Shown piece after piece: positions 17,870 to 26,770 of a DNA stretch of 64,000 nucleotides. Origin of the DNA: Chloroflexota bacterium (GTDB lineage Bacteria; Chloroflexota; UBA11872; VXOZ01). Positions within the stretch are counted from its first letter, which is position 1. Every line of letters starts with the position of its first letter. A program made the translations under genes and the position numbers. The stretch lies in NCBI GenBank assembly GCA_012270555.1, contig JAAXIC010000049.1:3136-67135 (forward strand), written 5' to 3'. Under the pieces are notes generated by a model. The model ran no database searches. It worked only from the letters and a program-made list of their open reading frames with translations, and was not told the origin of the DNA.

Positions 17870-18267
17870 TAGCTACACCACACGCTCAATGAAATATGAA
17901 GAAAGATCTACTGTGGACGCTTGGCATCGTGCATGCCGTGCCTGTGACCTCCGCAATTAGCTAGCGCGCTCAGCGTTCGCAGGCGTACTGCGTTTTGCTA
18001 TCGCGGAAACGCCAGCCTATCCGTATTCTTAGATACCGAACCGAGAAAGTCCCTGTCAAGTAAGCAGCTTGAAGCGTAAGCACTGCGTAGCATTTTGAAC
18101 CAATGCTGGCTTCTATCGGGAGCTCAACGAGTGCGGCGCATGCGCCCAGGACGCATGCAGTATTACATTGACTCGCGCAATTCGCCTCTTTGCGGCGGTG
18201 CTGCAAACGGGGATGAGAAAATTGCTTGGCTTTTCGCGGCGCGCGCGGGACTGCTAGACTGGAGCGT
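17870..18267. other. Gene-free region upstream of tRNA-Sec
   Basis: I see no gene. A TAGACT hexamer at 18255-18260 could be a -10 box for the tRNA, which begins 8 nt later, with no strong -35. Several short open frames have no recognisable product. Confidence 0.45.
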
Positions 18268-18364
18268 GGAGGCGCTCGGGTCCCGGTGGGCCTCGCGGTC
18301 TTCAAAACCGTCTGCGGGGCGGGCTACTCCCGTCCTGGGTGGGTTCGACTCCCATGCGCCTCCG
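18268..18364 (+). tRNA. selC: tRNA-Sec (anticodon TCA)
   Basis: The sequence folds as selenocysteine tRNA. An 8-bp acceptor stem (GGAGGCGC with GCGCCTCC) is followed by discriminator G. The anticodon loop CTTCAAA (anticodon TCA, 18302-18304) closes a CGGT/ACCG stem. The variable arm is very long, and the T-loop GGGTTCGACTCCC is standard. The total of 97 nt before CCA and the long extra arm match bacterial tRNA-Sec. CCA is not encoded. The TCA anticodon reads UGA. selA lies at 62820-64000 in this window. selB and selD are not seen here. Confidence 0.95.
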
Positions 18365-18410
18365 CTGCAATTGACCTAGTGGTGCACACGTTTGCATCGA
18401 TGGGTAGGAG

Positions 18411-18501
18411 CGTCCGGTAGCGTAGGTTTGCAACCTGCGCCCGCTGCCGACATGCCAGCGCAAGCGGAAATCCAGAGGCGGGGGACAAGCCCCCGCGCTA
18501 C
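18411..18501. repeat. Two short palindromic repeats after tRNA-Sec
   Basis: 18411-18441 is a GGTAGCGTAGGTTTGCAACCTG palindrome. 18474-18501 is the GGCGGGGG-ACAAG-CCCCCGC palindrome. Both recur, in the opposite order, at 37305-37332 and 37388-37425. The association of the two suggests they move or amplify as a pair. Confidence 0.6.
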
Positions 18502-18559
18502 GGCTCGTTAGCGAAACGTGACCTTGAGTTGCAAACGCATATTAGCCGAGTCCAAGCGC

Positions 18560-19366
18560 TTAGCTCAGTGAATGGCGGAGGAATTCCTGATTCAACCGTG
18601 CAATCTCGGCGGTCGGGCGGTCTGTCGTCGGGTCGCAGGCCGACCATTCGTAGAGCACCCAATGCGGATAGTCCCTGGCGCGGAGCACAGAGAATATCTC
18701 GTCTAATTCCACGTCTCCCTCGCCCAGCACCTCCACGCACACCACATCGTTCACGGTGTCACGCACGTGCACCATACGCAGCCGTGAATAGTGCTCCTTC
18801 AGCACCGCCACACCGTCGGCGCCGGCCCACATGGCCCAATTGATGTCCAAGCAGAGGCCAAGCGAGTCAGCGTCAATCCCGGACATGATCCCGCGAAAAA
18901 CCCGCGCTCCATCCGCAAATTCGTGCTGATGATTGTGCAAGAGCGGCATCACACCCTTGTCGGCGGTATATGCGCACAGCTCCGTAAGGTGGGCTACTTG
19001 CACGCTGATCTCTGCTTGCGTCAGTTGCCCATCCTGCTTCCGCCCCGTGCTGACGACGAGGTATTCGGCGCCGACCGCTCCGGCGAAGTCAGCGGCGGCG
19101 CGCGCCTGGGGCAGAGCCTTCTCGCGGGCAACAGCGGCGTCGTGCCAGGCTCCACCCACGTGAATACCCGCCGTCTTGAGTCCGTTGCCGTCCACCGCTC
19201 GCCGATAGGCAGCTATGTCCTTGGGATCGTTGACGTAGGCATAGCCAATCTCCAAACCCTCATATCCCGCTGCCCCCAAGTCTCTGCCAATGGTCGGCAG
19301 AATGCTGCCGAGGTCTTGCGTCTCCCGCAACCAGAGTCGCGCTTGACATCCAATCTTTGCTGCCAT
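18560..19366 (-). CDS. Sugar phosphate isomerase/epimerase (xylose-isomerase-like TIM barrel)
   Basis: This 268-residue TIM barrel begins MAAKIGCQARLWLRE. Strand motifs are GYEGLEIGYAYV, TAGIHVGGAW, EYLVVSTGR, LLHNHQHEF, LGLCLDINWAMWAG (Asp), RMVHVRDT (His, Asp) and VLYEWS. This layout matches 2-keto-myo-inositol dehydratase-like or hydroxypyruvate isomerase-like proteins. The gene is monocistronic. Substrate not assigned. Confidence 0.83.
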   Translation of the reverse strand: MAAKIGCQARLWLRETQDLGSILPTIGRDLGAAGYEGLEIGYAYVNDPKDIAAYRRAVDGNGLKTAGIHVGGAWHDAAVAREKALPQARAAADFAGAVGAEYLVVSTGRKQDGQLTQAEISVQVAHLTELCAYTADKGVMPLLHNHQHEFADGARVFRGIMSGIDADSLGLCLDINWAMWAGADGVAVLKEHYSRLRMVHVRDTVNDVVCVEVLGEGDVELDEIFSVLRARDYPHWVLYEWSACDPTTDRPTAEIARLNQEFLRHSLS

Positions 19367-19571
19367 GATGCGAATGCTCCAAGCAGATGAAACTACCGTC
19401 TTCTCGATGACAACAGGCTAAAGGCGCTTCGCTCAACTCACGAGGGTTTGCGCTTGGGCCAAAGGCTTCGTAACGTGAAGGGCCCGAGGTGCGATCTCCG
19501 CGCAATTGGTGTACTATGTGACTACTGTTGCCCTGACCAGAGAGAATTGCGGTTTTCGGAGGATCGTGCAG

Positions 19572-19724
19572 ATGCTGGATATCGTGCTGCGCTTGATTGG
19601 GTTCGTGGTGTGGGGATTCTTTTCAGGCCTTCCCTTCGTGATCGCGCCCATGATCGCCATATTGACCTGTCTCGCTATCATGCTTGCAGTCAAAGGGATC
19701 ATGCGCCACACTTCCGGCAAATAG
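19572..19724 (+). CDS. Small hydrophobic membrane protein, unknown function
   Basis: This 50-residue protein is nearly all hydrophobic (LDIVLRLIGFVVWGFF, VIAPMIAILTCLAIML), with probably two membrane helices and a basic tail, MRHTSGK. The ATG follows a GGAGGA Shine-Dalgarno by 8 nt. A longer frame starting further upstream is unlikely. It lies next to the end of the SUF operon, on the opposite strand. No homolog was recognised. Confidence 0.6.
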   Translation: MLDIVLRLIGFVVWGFFSGLPFVIAPMIAILTCLAIMLAVKGIMRHTSGK

Positions 19725-19729
19725 ACCCT

Positions 19730-20185
19730 TCAGTCCACTTCGATAGAAACCCTGCCGCCAACATTCTCATTGGCGAGTCCATGTTCCAGCGTCGTCCACG
19801 CCAGCAAGGCGCACTTGACCCGCAGCGGGAAATTGGCGACTCCCTTTAGGGCTTCAAGGTCTTCCATCTCTTCCGGCAGGTCTACGTCCTCGCCATGCAT
19901 CATGGCTTTGAAGAGATCCCCGATTTCGCGCACTTCCGCTTTGGATTTGCCTTCCAAGACCTCGCTCATCATCGAAGCCGCCGCGAGACTGATCGCACAG
20001 CCGGAGCCATCGAACCGCACCTCTTTCACGCGGTCGCCGTCGAGCAGCACGAAAACCTCTACATCGTCGCCGCACAGCGGATTGCTGCCCTCGGCTTCAA
20101 TATCGGCATGCGGCGGCCTGCCCCGATTGTGGGGACTCTGGTAGTGATCGAGGATGATTTCCTTATACAGATCGTTCAATTGCAT
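19730..20185 (-). CDS. sufU: Fe-S cluster assembly scaffold SufU (IscU/NifU-like)
   Basis: This is a 151-residue scaffold or sulfur-acceptor protein of the SUF pathway. The three conserved cysteines are Cys38 (NPLCGDD, with Asp40), Cys63 (DGSGCAIS) and Cys125 (LRVKCALLAW). The HYQSPHNRG motif at the N-terminus is typical of SufU. It overlaps the 3' end of sufS by 23 nt and is the last gene of the SUF operon. In Gram-positives SufU activates SufS by receiving sulfur; the same role is inferred here. Confidence 0.93.
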   Translation of the reverse strand: MQLNDLYKEIILDHYQSPHNRGRPPHADIEAEGSNPLCGDDVEVFVLLDGDRVKEVRFDGSGCAISLAAASMMSEVLEGKSKAEVREIGDLFKAMMHGEDVDLPEEMEDLEALKGVANFPLRVKCALLAWTTLEHGLANENVGGRVSIEVD

Positions 20186-21434
20186 GCCCGAACACCCTCT
20201 GTGCCTTATGTATGCCCTCTAGAAGCGCGTCGATCTCTTCCTCCGTAGTATAGGCGTAGAAGCTCGCGCGCGCGGTGGCGGGCACATTGAACCGTCGCAT
20301 GAGCGGCTGGCAGCAGTGGTGTCCCGCCCGCACTGCCACCGCTTCGCTATCGAGTATCTGCGCAATGTCATGCGGATGTACGCCGTCGATCACAAAAGAA
20401 ACAACCCCCGCGCGAGTCTGCATTTCCCACGGGCCAAAGAGCTTGATACCGGATACCTCGCGCATTTGATCCAGCGCGTATTGCGTAGTCTGTATTTCAT
20501 GCTCACGCACGTTGGCCATGCCAAGATCACTCAGGTAGTCAACGGCCGCGCCAAGCGCAATCACGTCTGCGATATTGGGGGTGCCCGCTTCGAATTTCTG
20601 CGGCACGTCTGCCCAGGTCGATTCGGCAAGCATTACCTTGCGAATCATACTCCCGCCGCCCATGAACGGACGCATCGCCTCCAGCAAATGCGGTTTTGCG
20701 TAGAGCACGCCGACGCCGGTGGGTCCCATCATCTTGTGACCGGAAAAAGCCAGGAAGTCGCAGTCCAACTCCTGGACATCCACCGGCATATGGGGGACGC
20801 TCTGGGCCGCATCCAGCAGCACCAACGCCCCATACTTGTGCGCTTTCTTGATGATGCCCTTTACCGGATTGATGGTGCCAAGCACGTTAGAGACGTGGGT
20901 AACGGCGATCAGTCGCGTCTTTTCCGTTATCAGCACGTCGAGCCCGTCCAGCATGAGACGGCCTTCATTATTGACGCGCAAGAAGCGCAGCTCCGCTCCT
21001 TGCTCCTGCGCCAGCAACTGCCATGGCACGAGATTGGAGTGATGCTCCATCTCCGAGATGAGAATCTCGTCCTCGGCACGCACGTTGTCAGCGCCCCACG
21101 CATAGCGCACGAGATTAATGGCCTCAGTGGTATTGCGGGTGAAGATGATGCACTCCGGGGACGGGGCATTGATGAAGCGGGCGACTTTTGCGCGCGCATT
21201 TTCGTAAGCGGCAGTTGCTTGTTCACTCAATGTGTAGATGCCGCGGTGCACGTTCGCGTTATACCGCGTGTAGTAATGCACCAAGCTGTCAATGACGACC
21301 TGCGGCTTCTGCGAGGTCGCCGCGTTATCCAAGTACACCAGCGGCTTGCCGTGTACCTGGATCCCCAAGATAGGGAAGTCTTGCCGCACAGCGTGCACAT
21401 CGTAGCCGACTTCGTCGGAGACGCCATTTTCCAT
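20163..21434 (-). CDS. sufS: Cysteine desulfurase SufS
   Basis: This is a 423-residue pyridoxal-phosphate enzyme that releases sulfur from cysteine as a persulfide for Fe-S assembly. The PLP lysine is Lys234 in FSGHKMMGPTG. The persulfide cysteine lies in RAGHHCCQPLMRRF (Cys374), as in group II desulfurases. LLDAAQSVPHM and ISEMEHHSNLVPWQ are further family motifs. It sits between the Rieske ferredoxin and sufU in the SUF operon, and its end overlaps the sufU start. Confidence 0.95.
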   Translation of the reverse strand: MENGVSDEVGYDVHAVRQDFPILGIQVHGKPLVYLDNAATSQKPQVVIDSLVHYYTRYNANVHRGIYTLSEQATAAYENARAKVARFINAPSPECIIFTRNTTEAINLVRYAWGADNVRAEDEILISEMEHHSNLVPWQLLAQEQGAELRFLRVNNEGRLMLDGLDVLITEKTRLIAVTHVSNVLGTINPVKGIIKKAHKYGALVLLDAAQSVPHMPVDVQELDCDFLAFSGHKMMGPTGVGVLYAKPHLLEAMRPFMGGGSMIRKVMLAESTWADVPQKFEAGTPNIADVIALGAAVDYLSDLGMANVREHEIQTTQYALDQMREVSGIKLFGPWEMQTRAGVVSFVIDGVHPHDIAQILDSEAVAVRAGHHCCQPLMRRFNVPATARASFYAYTTEEEIDALLEGIHKAQRVFGHAIERSV

Positions 21435-21477
21435 CGTGCACAGTCCTATCTAACGGAAACGTATATGGTCAAGGCGG

Positions 21478-21789
21478 TCATCCCAAGTCCACCAAGACGT
21501 CCTGACCTTCAATCTTCACGTCATACACATTTACCGGCACAACTGCCGGGAAGCTCAGCGCGCGTCCCGTGCAGACATCAAAACGCGCGCCGTGTCGCGG
21601 ACACTCCAGCGCGGTGCCGTCCAGTTCTCCCTCGCCCAGAGGCCCACCGTCATGCGTGCAGATGTTATCGATGCAGTAGATGTCGCCATCTACGCGGGCA
21701 AGCGCCAGGCTATCTCCATCCACGTCAACGACGATTGCATGCCCTTCCGGAATCTCGTCAACCGACGCCGCTTTCACATAGTTCGCCAC
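21478..21789 (-). CDS. Rieske-type [2Fe-2S] ferredoxin
   Basis: This 103-residue non-heme Rieske protein binds a [2Fe-2S] cluster through Cys44-x-His46 (ICTHDGGPL) and Cys63-x2-His66 (LECPRHGARF). It is short and soluble, like biphenyl dioxygenase-type ferredoxins. It is placed between sufD (3-nt gap) and sufS in the SUF operon, so it is probably an electron donor or carrier for assembly. That role is inferred from location. Confidence 0.9.
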   Translation of the reverse strand: MANYVKAASVDEIPEGHAIVVDVDGDSLALARVDGDIYCIDNICTHDGGPLGEGELDGTALECPRHGARFDVCTGRALSFPAVVPVNVYDVKIEGQDVLVDLG

Positions 21790-21792
21790 GTC

Positions 21793-23157
21793 TTAATCCT
21801 CTACTTGCCAGCCGGCCATCTTCTCTTGTACCTTGCCCGCAAGTTGCGCCTGCACGCCGTCAAGCGGCGTGTGCTGGATCACCTCACTGAAGAATCCCTC
21901 CACTAACATGCGCGCCGCGTCGTTCTTGTTCAGGCCATGCGCCATGACGTAGAAGAGTTCCTCCTGGTCTACTTGACCGGTCGCCGAGCCGTGGGTGCAC
22001 CGCACGTCATCGTTATCGATTTCCAGAATGGGAATAGAATCTGAACGTGCGCGCTTGCTGAGGAGCAAATTGCGGTTCTCTTGGTACGCGTCGGTCCGTT
22101 TTGACCCCTTACGCACGTTGATGACGCCGGTAAAGACGGCGCGCGAGCGGTCGCGGAGCGCACCCTTGATCAGCAAGTCGCTGGTGCTATATGGCGCCAG
22201 GTGATCTTGCATAGTCTTGTAGTCCATGTGCTGGGTGCCATCGGTGAAGAAGAACCCCCGATGAAACGCCTCGACTCCTGATCCCGCAAAACTGTTGTCT
22301 ACGTAGTTCTTGACCAATTTACCGCCGGTGGCGGCGAGGATTGTAAGAAGGTGACCGTCATTATCAACACGCAGCCGCTGGAAGCCTAACTCGATGACGT
22401 GCCGTCCCCAGTCCTGAATCGTGACGTGGCGCACCTGTGCGCCATCCTTTGCCACCACCTCCGTCGCCGGGCACGAGAACGACTGCGCCTCGAGGGTCGG
22501 GCTGGCGTAACGCTCGACAAACGTGACCTGGCTGCCTCGATCAGCTACCAAGAGCACGTGGGGGAACACCGCGATGTTTTCGGCGTTCATCCAGACAAGC
22601 GCTTGAATCGGGAGCTCTACTGTCGTATCCGGTGGCACATAGCAGAAGATGCCTCCTGAAAAGAATGCCCCGTGCAGCGCGGGAAACTTGCCGTCGTCCG
22701 GCGTCACGATCCGGCCAAGGTGTGGTTGGACTAACTCCGGGTGGGTGTGTACCGCCTGAGCCAAAGGCGCGAGGATGACGCCCTGTGCCTGCAACGTTTC
22801 GTCCAGCCGCGTAAGCGCTATTTCCGAATTGACCTGCACGACCATGCCGCCCCAGTCATCGCCGGTTTCGCTGTGTGACCGAAGCGATTCCGGCAGGTCC
22901 GCTTCACAAGCAGCCTCGATGCCGGCAGGCATGTAAAGCAACAGGTCCTCTAGTTGCAGCTCTCGATAGTCTGTGCGCCGCCAATCCTCATCTCTCAGCG
23001 TGGGCAGCGGCGTCTCCACATATGCCTCCCACGCCTTCTGGCGCAAGTCCCGCACCCAGTCCGGCTCTTCACATGCCCGAGAAATCTCCTGCCATGCATC
23101 TGCCGTTATTCCTTGCAGGGCAGTCAATGGAACTTGTTCAACTGACGATTGACTCAC
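21793..23157 (-). CDS. sufD: Fe-S cluster assembly protein SufD
   Basis: This 454-residue SufD partners SufB and SufC in the SufBCD scaffold. The beta-helix core and C-terminal helical domain are typical. The region RSRAVFTGVINVRKGSKRTDAYQENRNLLLSK is the signature of the SufB/SufD core. The C-terminus ends with SEVIQHTPLDGVQ. It follows sufB with a 232-nt gap and abuts the Rieske gene. Confidence 0.93.
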   Translation of the reverse strand: MSQSSVEQVPLTALQGITADAWQEISRACEEPDWVRDLRQKAWEAYVETPLPTLRDEDWRRTDYRELQLEDLLLYMPAGIEAACEADLPESLRSHSETGDDWGGMVVQVNSEIALTRLDETLQAQGVILAPLAQAVHTHPELVQPHLGRIVTPDDGKFPALHGAFFSGGIFCYVPPDTTVELPIQALVWMNAENIAVFPHVLLVADRGSQVTFVERYASPTLEAQSFSCPATEVVAKDGAQVRHVTIQDWGRHVIELGFQRLRVDNDGHLLTILAATGGKLVKNYVDNSFAGSGVEAFHRGFFFTDGTQHMDYKTMQDHLAPYSTSDLLIKGALRDRSRAVFTGVINVRKGSKRTDAYQENRNLLLSKRARSDSIPILEIDNDDVRCTHGSATGQVDQEELFYVMAHGLNKNDAARMLVEGFFSEVIQHTPLDGVQAQLAGKVQEKMAGWQVED

Positions 23158-23389
23158 GCTACCTTTTCCTGACTTCTGTACTGCATAGCTGCTTTACTCA
23201 CGAGGCGGAATCCATCCGCTCCTCACACGAAATAGCCTGCCCAGGACTTCATCCAGCATCAACACCTACGGCTCACATCAAGCGCTTTACAGCAATTGCG
23301 CCAGACAAGAGGCACGGCTCGCCATGCTTCCTCGTCTGGCGCCACGCGCCGCATTTCATGTATTTGGGCTCGCCTTGCTCGTGCCCCGC

Positions 23390-24805
23390 CTATCCGACTG
23401 CCTTATCCATCTGCAACTGGATGAGGCGATTCATTTCCACCGCATACTCCATCGGCAATTCCTTGACGATAGGCTCGATGAAGCCGCTCACGATCATGCC
23501 CGCCGCTTCGGACTCGCTCAGCCCGCGGCTCATGAGGTAGAACAGTTGGTCTTCTCCAATTCTGCTCACGACAGCCTCGTGACCGAGATTGACCTGCTCT
23601 TCCTCGATTTCGATGGTCGGATAGGTGTCCGACCTCGATTCTTGGTCCAAAATGAGAGCGTCACAGCGCATCGCTGACTTGGACCGCTCCGCGCCCTTGT
23701 AGATCTTGAGCAGACCCCGGAACGAGGTGCGTCCGCCATGCTGGCTGATGGACTTGGAGATTATCTTGGAAGACGTATTGGGCGCCACGTGGACCGCTTT
23801 GCCGCCCGCATCCAAGACCTGGCCGTCGCCCGCGTAGGCAATCGAGAGAATGTCGCCCTTGGCGCCCGGCTCCATCAGATAGACGCTGGGATACTTCATC
23901 GTGATATTGGAGCCCAGGTTGGCATCCACCCATTCCATCACGCCGCCTTCGTAGACCGCCGAGCGCTGGGTCACCAGGTTGTAGACATTCGTCGACCAAT
24001 TCTGAATGGTCGTATAGCGGCAGCGGGCATTCTTCTGGACGATGATTTCGATGACGCCGCTGTGGAAGGAGTCCGTCGAATAGACCGGCGCGGTGCAACC
24101 TTCGACGTAGTGCACGTAAGCGCCTTCATCCACGATGATAAGCGTCCGTTCGAACTGTCCCATCTGTTCGGCATTGATGCGGAAATACGCCTGGAGCGGA
24201 ATAGTCACCTGCACACCCGGCGGCACGTAGACGAACGACCCGCCACTCCAGAAAGCGCCGTTCATGGCCGCGAATTTATTGTCCGCCGAGGGGATGACCG
24301 TGCCAAAGTACTGCCGGAATAGCTCGGGATGCTGCTCCAGTCCTTCCTCAGTGCTGAGAAAGATTACGCCTTTCGCTTCCAGGTCCTTCTGGATGGAGTG
24401 GTAGACCACTTCCGATTCGTACTGGGCTGAGACCCCCGCCAAGAACTTTCGTTCCGCCTCCGGGATGCCGAGCTTATCGAAGGTATCCTTGATGTACTCC
24501 GGCACGTCTTCCCACGTCGTGCCCTGCTTTTCTGTGGTGCGCACAAAGTAGGACAGGTCTTCAAACGGAATCTTGGAGAGATCAGCGCCCCAGGTCGGCA
24601 CCGGCTTCTTATTGAAGATTTCCAGCGACTTCAGCCGGAAGTTGAGCATCCACTCCGGCTCATGCTTCATCTGGGAAATCTCAATCACGCGCTCCGGATC
24701 CAGCCCTTTCGGCGCTTTGTAAATCGCCTGGTCCGGATCCGCAAAGCCGTACTTCTCTTTGTAGACCTTCTTACTCTCTTGGATGTCCTTCTCGGTAACC
24801 GCCAT
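23390..24805 (-). CDS. sufB: Fe-S cluster assembly protein SufB
   Basis: This 471-residue SufB is the catalytic scaffold of SufBCD. It begins [20 protein letters not shown]. The middle has [34 protein letters not shown] and [14 protein letters not shown], and the C-terminus carries [20 protein letters not shown], all highly conserved. It lies downstream of sufC, with a 67-nt gap made largely of an 18-bp tandem repeat. Confidence 0.96.
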   Translation of the reverse strand: MAVTEKDIQESKKVYKEKYGFADPDQAIYKAPKGLDPERVIEISQMKHEPEWMLNFRLKSLEIFNKKPVPTWGADLSKIPFEDLSYFVRTTEKQGTTWEDVPEYIKDTFDKLGIPEAERKFLAGVSAQYESEVVYHSIQKDLEAKGVIFLSTEEGLEQHPELFRQYFGTVIPSADNKFAAMNGAFWSGGSFVYVPPGVQVTIPLQAYFRINAEQMGQFERTLIIVDEGAYVHYVEGCTAPVYSTDSFHSGVIEIIVQKNARCRYTTIQNWSTNVYNLVTQRSAVYEGGVMEWVDANLGSNITMKYPSVYLMEPGAKGDILSIAYAGDGQVLDAGGKAVHVAPNTSSKIISKSISQHGGRTSFRGLLKIYKGAERSKSAMRCDALILDQESRSDTYPTIEIEEEQVNLGHEAVVSRIGEDQLFYLMSRGLSESEAAGMIVSGFIEPIVKELPMEYAVEMNRLIQLQMDKAVG

Positions 24806-24830
24806 GTCTGCTCCTGCCTCTCTAAGCTTC

Positions 24831-24884
24831 CTGCGTCTGTGACGAAGTCTGCGTCTACGACGAGGTCTGCGTCTATGACGAGGT
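24831..24884. repeat. Three 18-bp tandem repeats at the sufC 3' end
   Basis: Units of 18 bp (24831-24848, 24849-24866, 24867-24884) begin CTGCGTCT on the plus strand. Read on the minus strand in the sufC frame they encode the sufC C-terminus QTSS followed by TAG, then two more QTSS copies. The second copy also has TAG and the third has CAG. So the repeat duplicates the end of the gene with its stop codon. Confidence 0.85.
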
Positions 24885-25640
24885 CTGCATGACCTCTTTC
24901 AGAAGCACGTCATACCCTTTGGCCTCCAACTCTTCTGCTAGCTCGAAGCCGCCCGACTGCCGTATCTTCCCATCCACCATGATGTGCACGTAGTCGGGCC
25001 GTACATAGTGGAGGATACGCGGATAGTGGGTGATGATCACAATAGACATCTCCGGGTGCATGAGCGAAGAGATGCCTTCGCCCACCGCGCGAATAGCGTC
25101 AATATCGAGCCCGGAGTCAATCTCATCCAGGACAGCGAGCTCCGGTTCGAGCACCGCCATCTGCAGGATTTCCATCCGCTTCTTCTCGCCGCCGGAAAAG
25201 CCGTCATTGAGGTAGCGCCCCGCGAACTCGCGGCTGATCTTGAGCAAGTCCATCTTCTCAAGCAGGTGCTTGCGAAACTGCCGCGCGCTGATCTCTTCCT
25301 GCTTCACCGCCTTGAGTGAGGTGCGCAGAAAATTCAACGTGCTCACGCCGGGGATCGCCAGCGGATATTGGAACGCGAGGAAGATGCCGAGCTTCGCACG
25401 ATCGTTCGGATCCCTCTCCAAGATGTCCTCGCCGTTGAAGAGCACCTGTCCCGCCGTTGCCTCATAACTGGGGTGTCCCATTAGGGTATGGGCAAGGGTG
25501 CTCTTGCCGGAGCCGTTTGGGCCCATAATTGCGTGTATCTCGCCGCGCTTGACGGAGAGATCCACCCCGCGCAGGATTTCATTCTCTTCGATCTCAACGT
25601 GGAGATCATCGATTAGAAAAAATGGTTGCTCAGTAGCCAT
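24873..25640 (-). CDS. sufC: Fe-S cluster assembly ATPase SufC
   Basis: This is a 255-residue ABC-type ATPase of the SufBCD complex. It has Walker [11 protein letters not shown], signature [13 protein letters not shown], Walker [13 protein letters not shown] and an H-loop in [11 protein letters not shown] chose the ATG at 25640. A TTG at 25688 would add 16 charged residues. It lies first among the suf structural genes, and its end falls within an 18-bp tandem repeat. Confidence 0.95.
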   Translation of the reverse strand: MATEQPFFLIDDLHVEIEENEILRGVDLSVKRGEIHAIMGPNGSGKSTLAHTLMGHPSYEATAGQVLFNGEDILERDPNDRAKLGIFLAFQYPLAIPGVSTLNFLRTSLKAVKQEEISARQFRKHLLEKMDLLKISREFAGRYLNDGFSGGEKKRMEILQMAVLEPELAVLDEIDSGLDIDAIRAVGEGISSLMHPEMSIVIITHYPRILHYVRPDYVHIMVDGKIRQSGGFELAEELEAKGYDVLLKEVMQTSS

Positions 25641-25703
25641 ATTGCTCAGTTCTCTGCCTCTTTTCTCTCTTTCACTTAGGTGCTGCAATCCTTGGCCGCG
25701 CCA

Positions 25704-26048
25704 TCACCGCAGCAGTTCCAGCCCAATCATTACCGTGATCACTAGGCCAGCCGCTGCAAACACGTATGCGCCCAGAACAAGCCGCATGCGCAGTTCCATT
25801 TCGCGCAGTTCAGCCTTGGTAGCGCACTCGCTTACTGCTTTTTCCAGGGCTTCGAATCTAGCATTCATCCTGGCTTCCAGCGCTTCGAATCTAGCATTCA
25901 TCCTGGCTTCCAGCGCTTCCAGCCCATCCTTGGTCGCCAGCGCTTCACGCTCTTCACCCACCACGCCAACCAGAGCTTCCGCCTGGTGGTCTGGGAAGCC
26001 TGCGCTTGTGAGCGCCTTCACTGCCTTGTGGGTGTCGAACACTGCCAC
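25704..26048 (-). CDS. Small coiled-coil membrane protein (DUF1640-like)
   Basis: This 114-residue protein has an N-terminal segment (VFDTHKAVKALTSAGFPDHQAEALVGVV), a heptad-rich coiled coil with the tandem unit EALEARMNARF, and a C-terminal hydrophobic helix AYVFAAAGLVITVMIGL. The layout resembles the DUF1640/CCDC90 group, whose members are small membrane-anchored coiled-coil proteins. The unit is encoded by a 33-bp tandem repeat at 25849-25914. It lies between the Rrf2 regulator and sufC on the same strand. Whether it belongs to Fe-S assembly is unknown. Confidence 0.68.
   Translation of the reverse strand: MAVFDTHKAVKALTSAGFPDHQAEALVGVVGEEREALATKDGLEALEARMNARFEALEARMNARFEALEKAVSECATKAELREMELRMRLVLGAYVFAAAGLVITVMIGLELLR
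25849..25914. repeat. 33-bp tandem repeat in the coiled-coil gene
   Basis: Two units of 33 bp (25849-25881 and 25882-25914) encode the 11-residue heptad-like unit EALEARMNARF. Copy number changes would lengthen or shorten the coiled coil in frame. Confidence 0.85.
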
Positions 26049-26102
26049 TACTTGCTGTTCCTTCTGTCTCGGGCCTGCTGCTTGTCCAGCGCCGTGGCGC
26101 CG

Positions 26103-26570
26103 TTATCTTAGCGCGCCGACGAGGGCGTGACCACGCACTGCCGGTTTGCTATTCTGACTATGCCGCGCTAAATCCGCGAGCGTGGTATCTCCCAGCGCGA
26201 GGCTGAGTTGCTGTTCCAGTCGTCCCCAGAGGAACACCGTGGGGCAGTAATCTACCCTCTCACAGCAGACGCCTTCCGCCGGCTGCAACGAGCACGAAAT
26301 CGGAGCAATCTCGCGCTCAGTCGCCAGGATTACCTGCAGGGCTGTGATCTCGGAGGGATCTCCGCCTAACACGTATCCGCCCTTGGCGCCGCGGATACTC
26401 TCGACGAGGCCGTTCTCCTTAAGTGTAGAGACAATCTGTTCGAGATAGCCGAGCGATATGCCCGTTTCCTCGGCAATCCGTGCCAGGGAAAGCGGTCTTC
26501 CTTCCACAGCCATGGCCAAGGCCGTCATTATGACGAGGCCGTAGTGTCCTTTTGTCGAAATCCCTAGCAT
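26103..26570 (-). CDS. Rrf2-family transcriptional regulator (IscR/SufR-like)
   Basis: This 155-residue Rrf2 protein begins MLGISTKGHYGLVIMTALA and has the winged-helix segment TGISLGYLEQIVSTLKENGLVESIRGAKGGYVL. The cysteine-rich SCSLQPAEGVCCERVDYCP region could bind a [2Fe-2S] cluster, as in IscR. The ATG at 26570 gives the family's usual start; an upstream GTG at 26582 is possible. It heads the SUF operon, so autoregulation of the operon in response to Fe-S status is inferred. Confidence 0.88.
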   Translation of the reverse strand: MLGISTKGHYGLVIMTALAMAVEGRPLSLARIAEETGISLGYLEQIVSTLKENGLVESIRGAKGGYVLGGDPSEITALQVILATEREIAPISCSLQPAEGVCCERVDYCPTVFLWGRLEQQLSLALGDTTLADLARHSQNSKPAVRGHALVGALR

Positions 26571-26770
26571 TCTACACCCCACGGTGGGACGAAGACCTAT
26601 ACCCTAGCCGACTTCTAGGAATTAGCGTAACATGCGCGCGGCGCAGCGTCAAACGACGGAGCGCTTTCTAGCGCTACAGCCGCCGACCATTCTGTAGAGG
26701 CCCTTTGCACCGTCGGCACTCGCTGGCTTTCGCTACGAGCATGTACCCAGGAGATTGAGGAAACGCGGCT

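Noticed and set aside
20316-21890. 524-codon plus-strand open frame across sufS and the Rieske gene
   Set aside because: The minus strand encodes unmistakable SufS and Rieske proteins. The plus-strand reading is low-complexity and His/Arg-rich, as expected of an antisense shadow.
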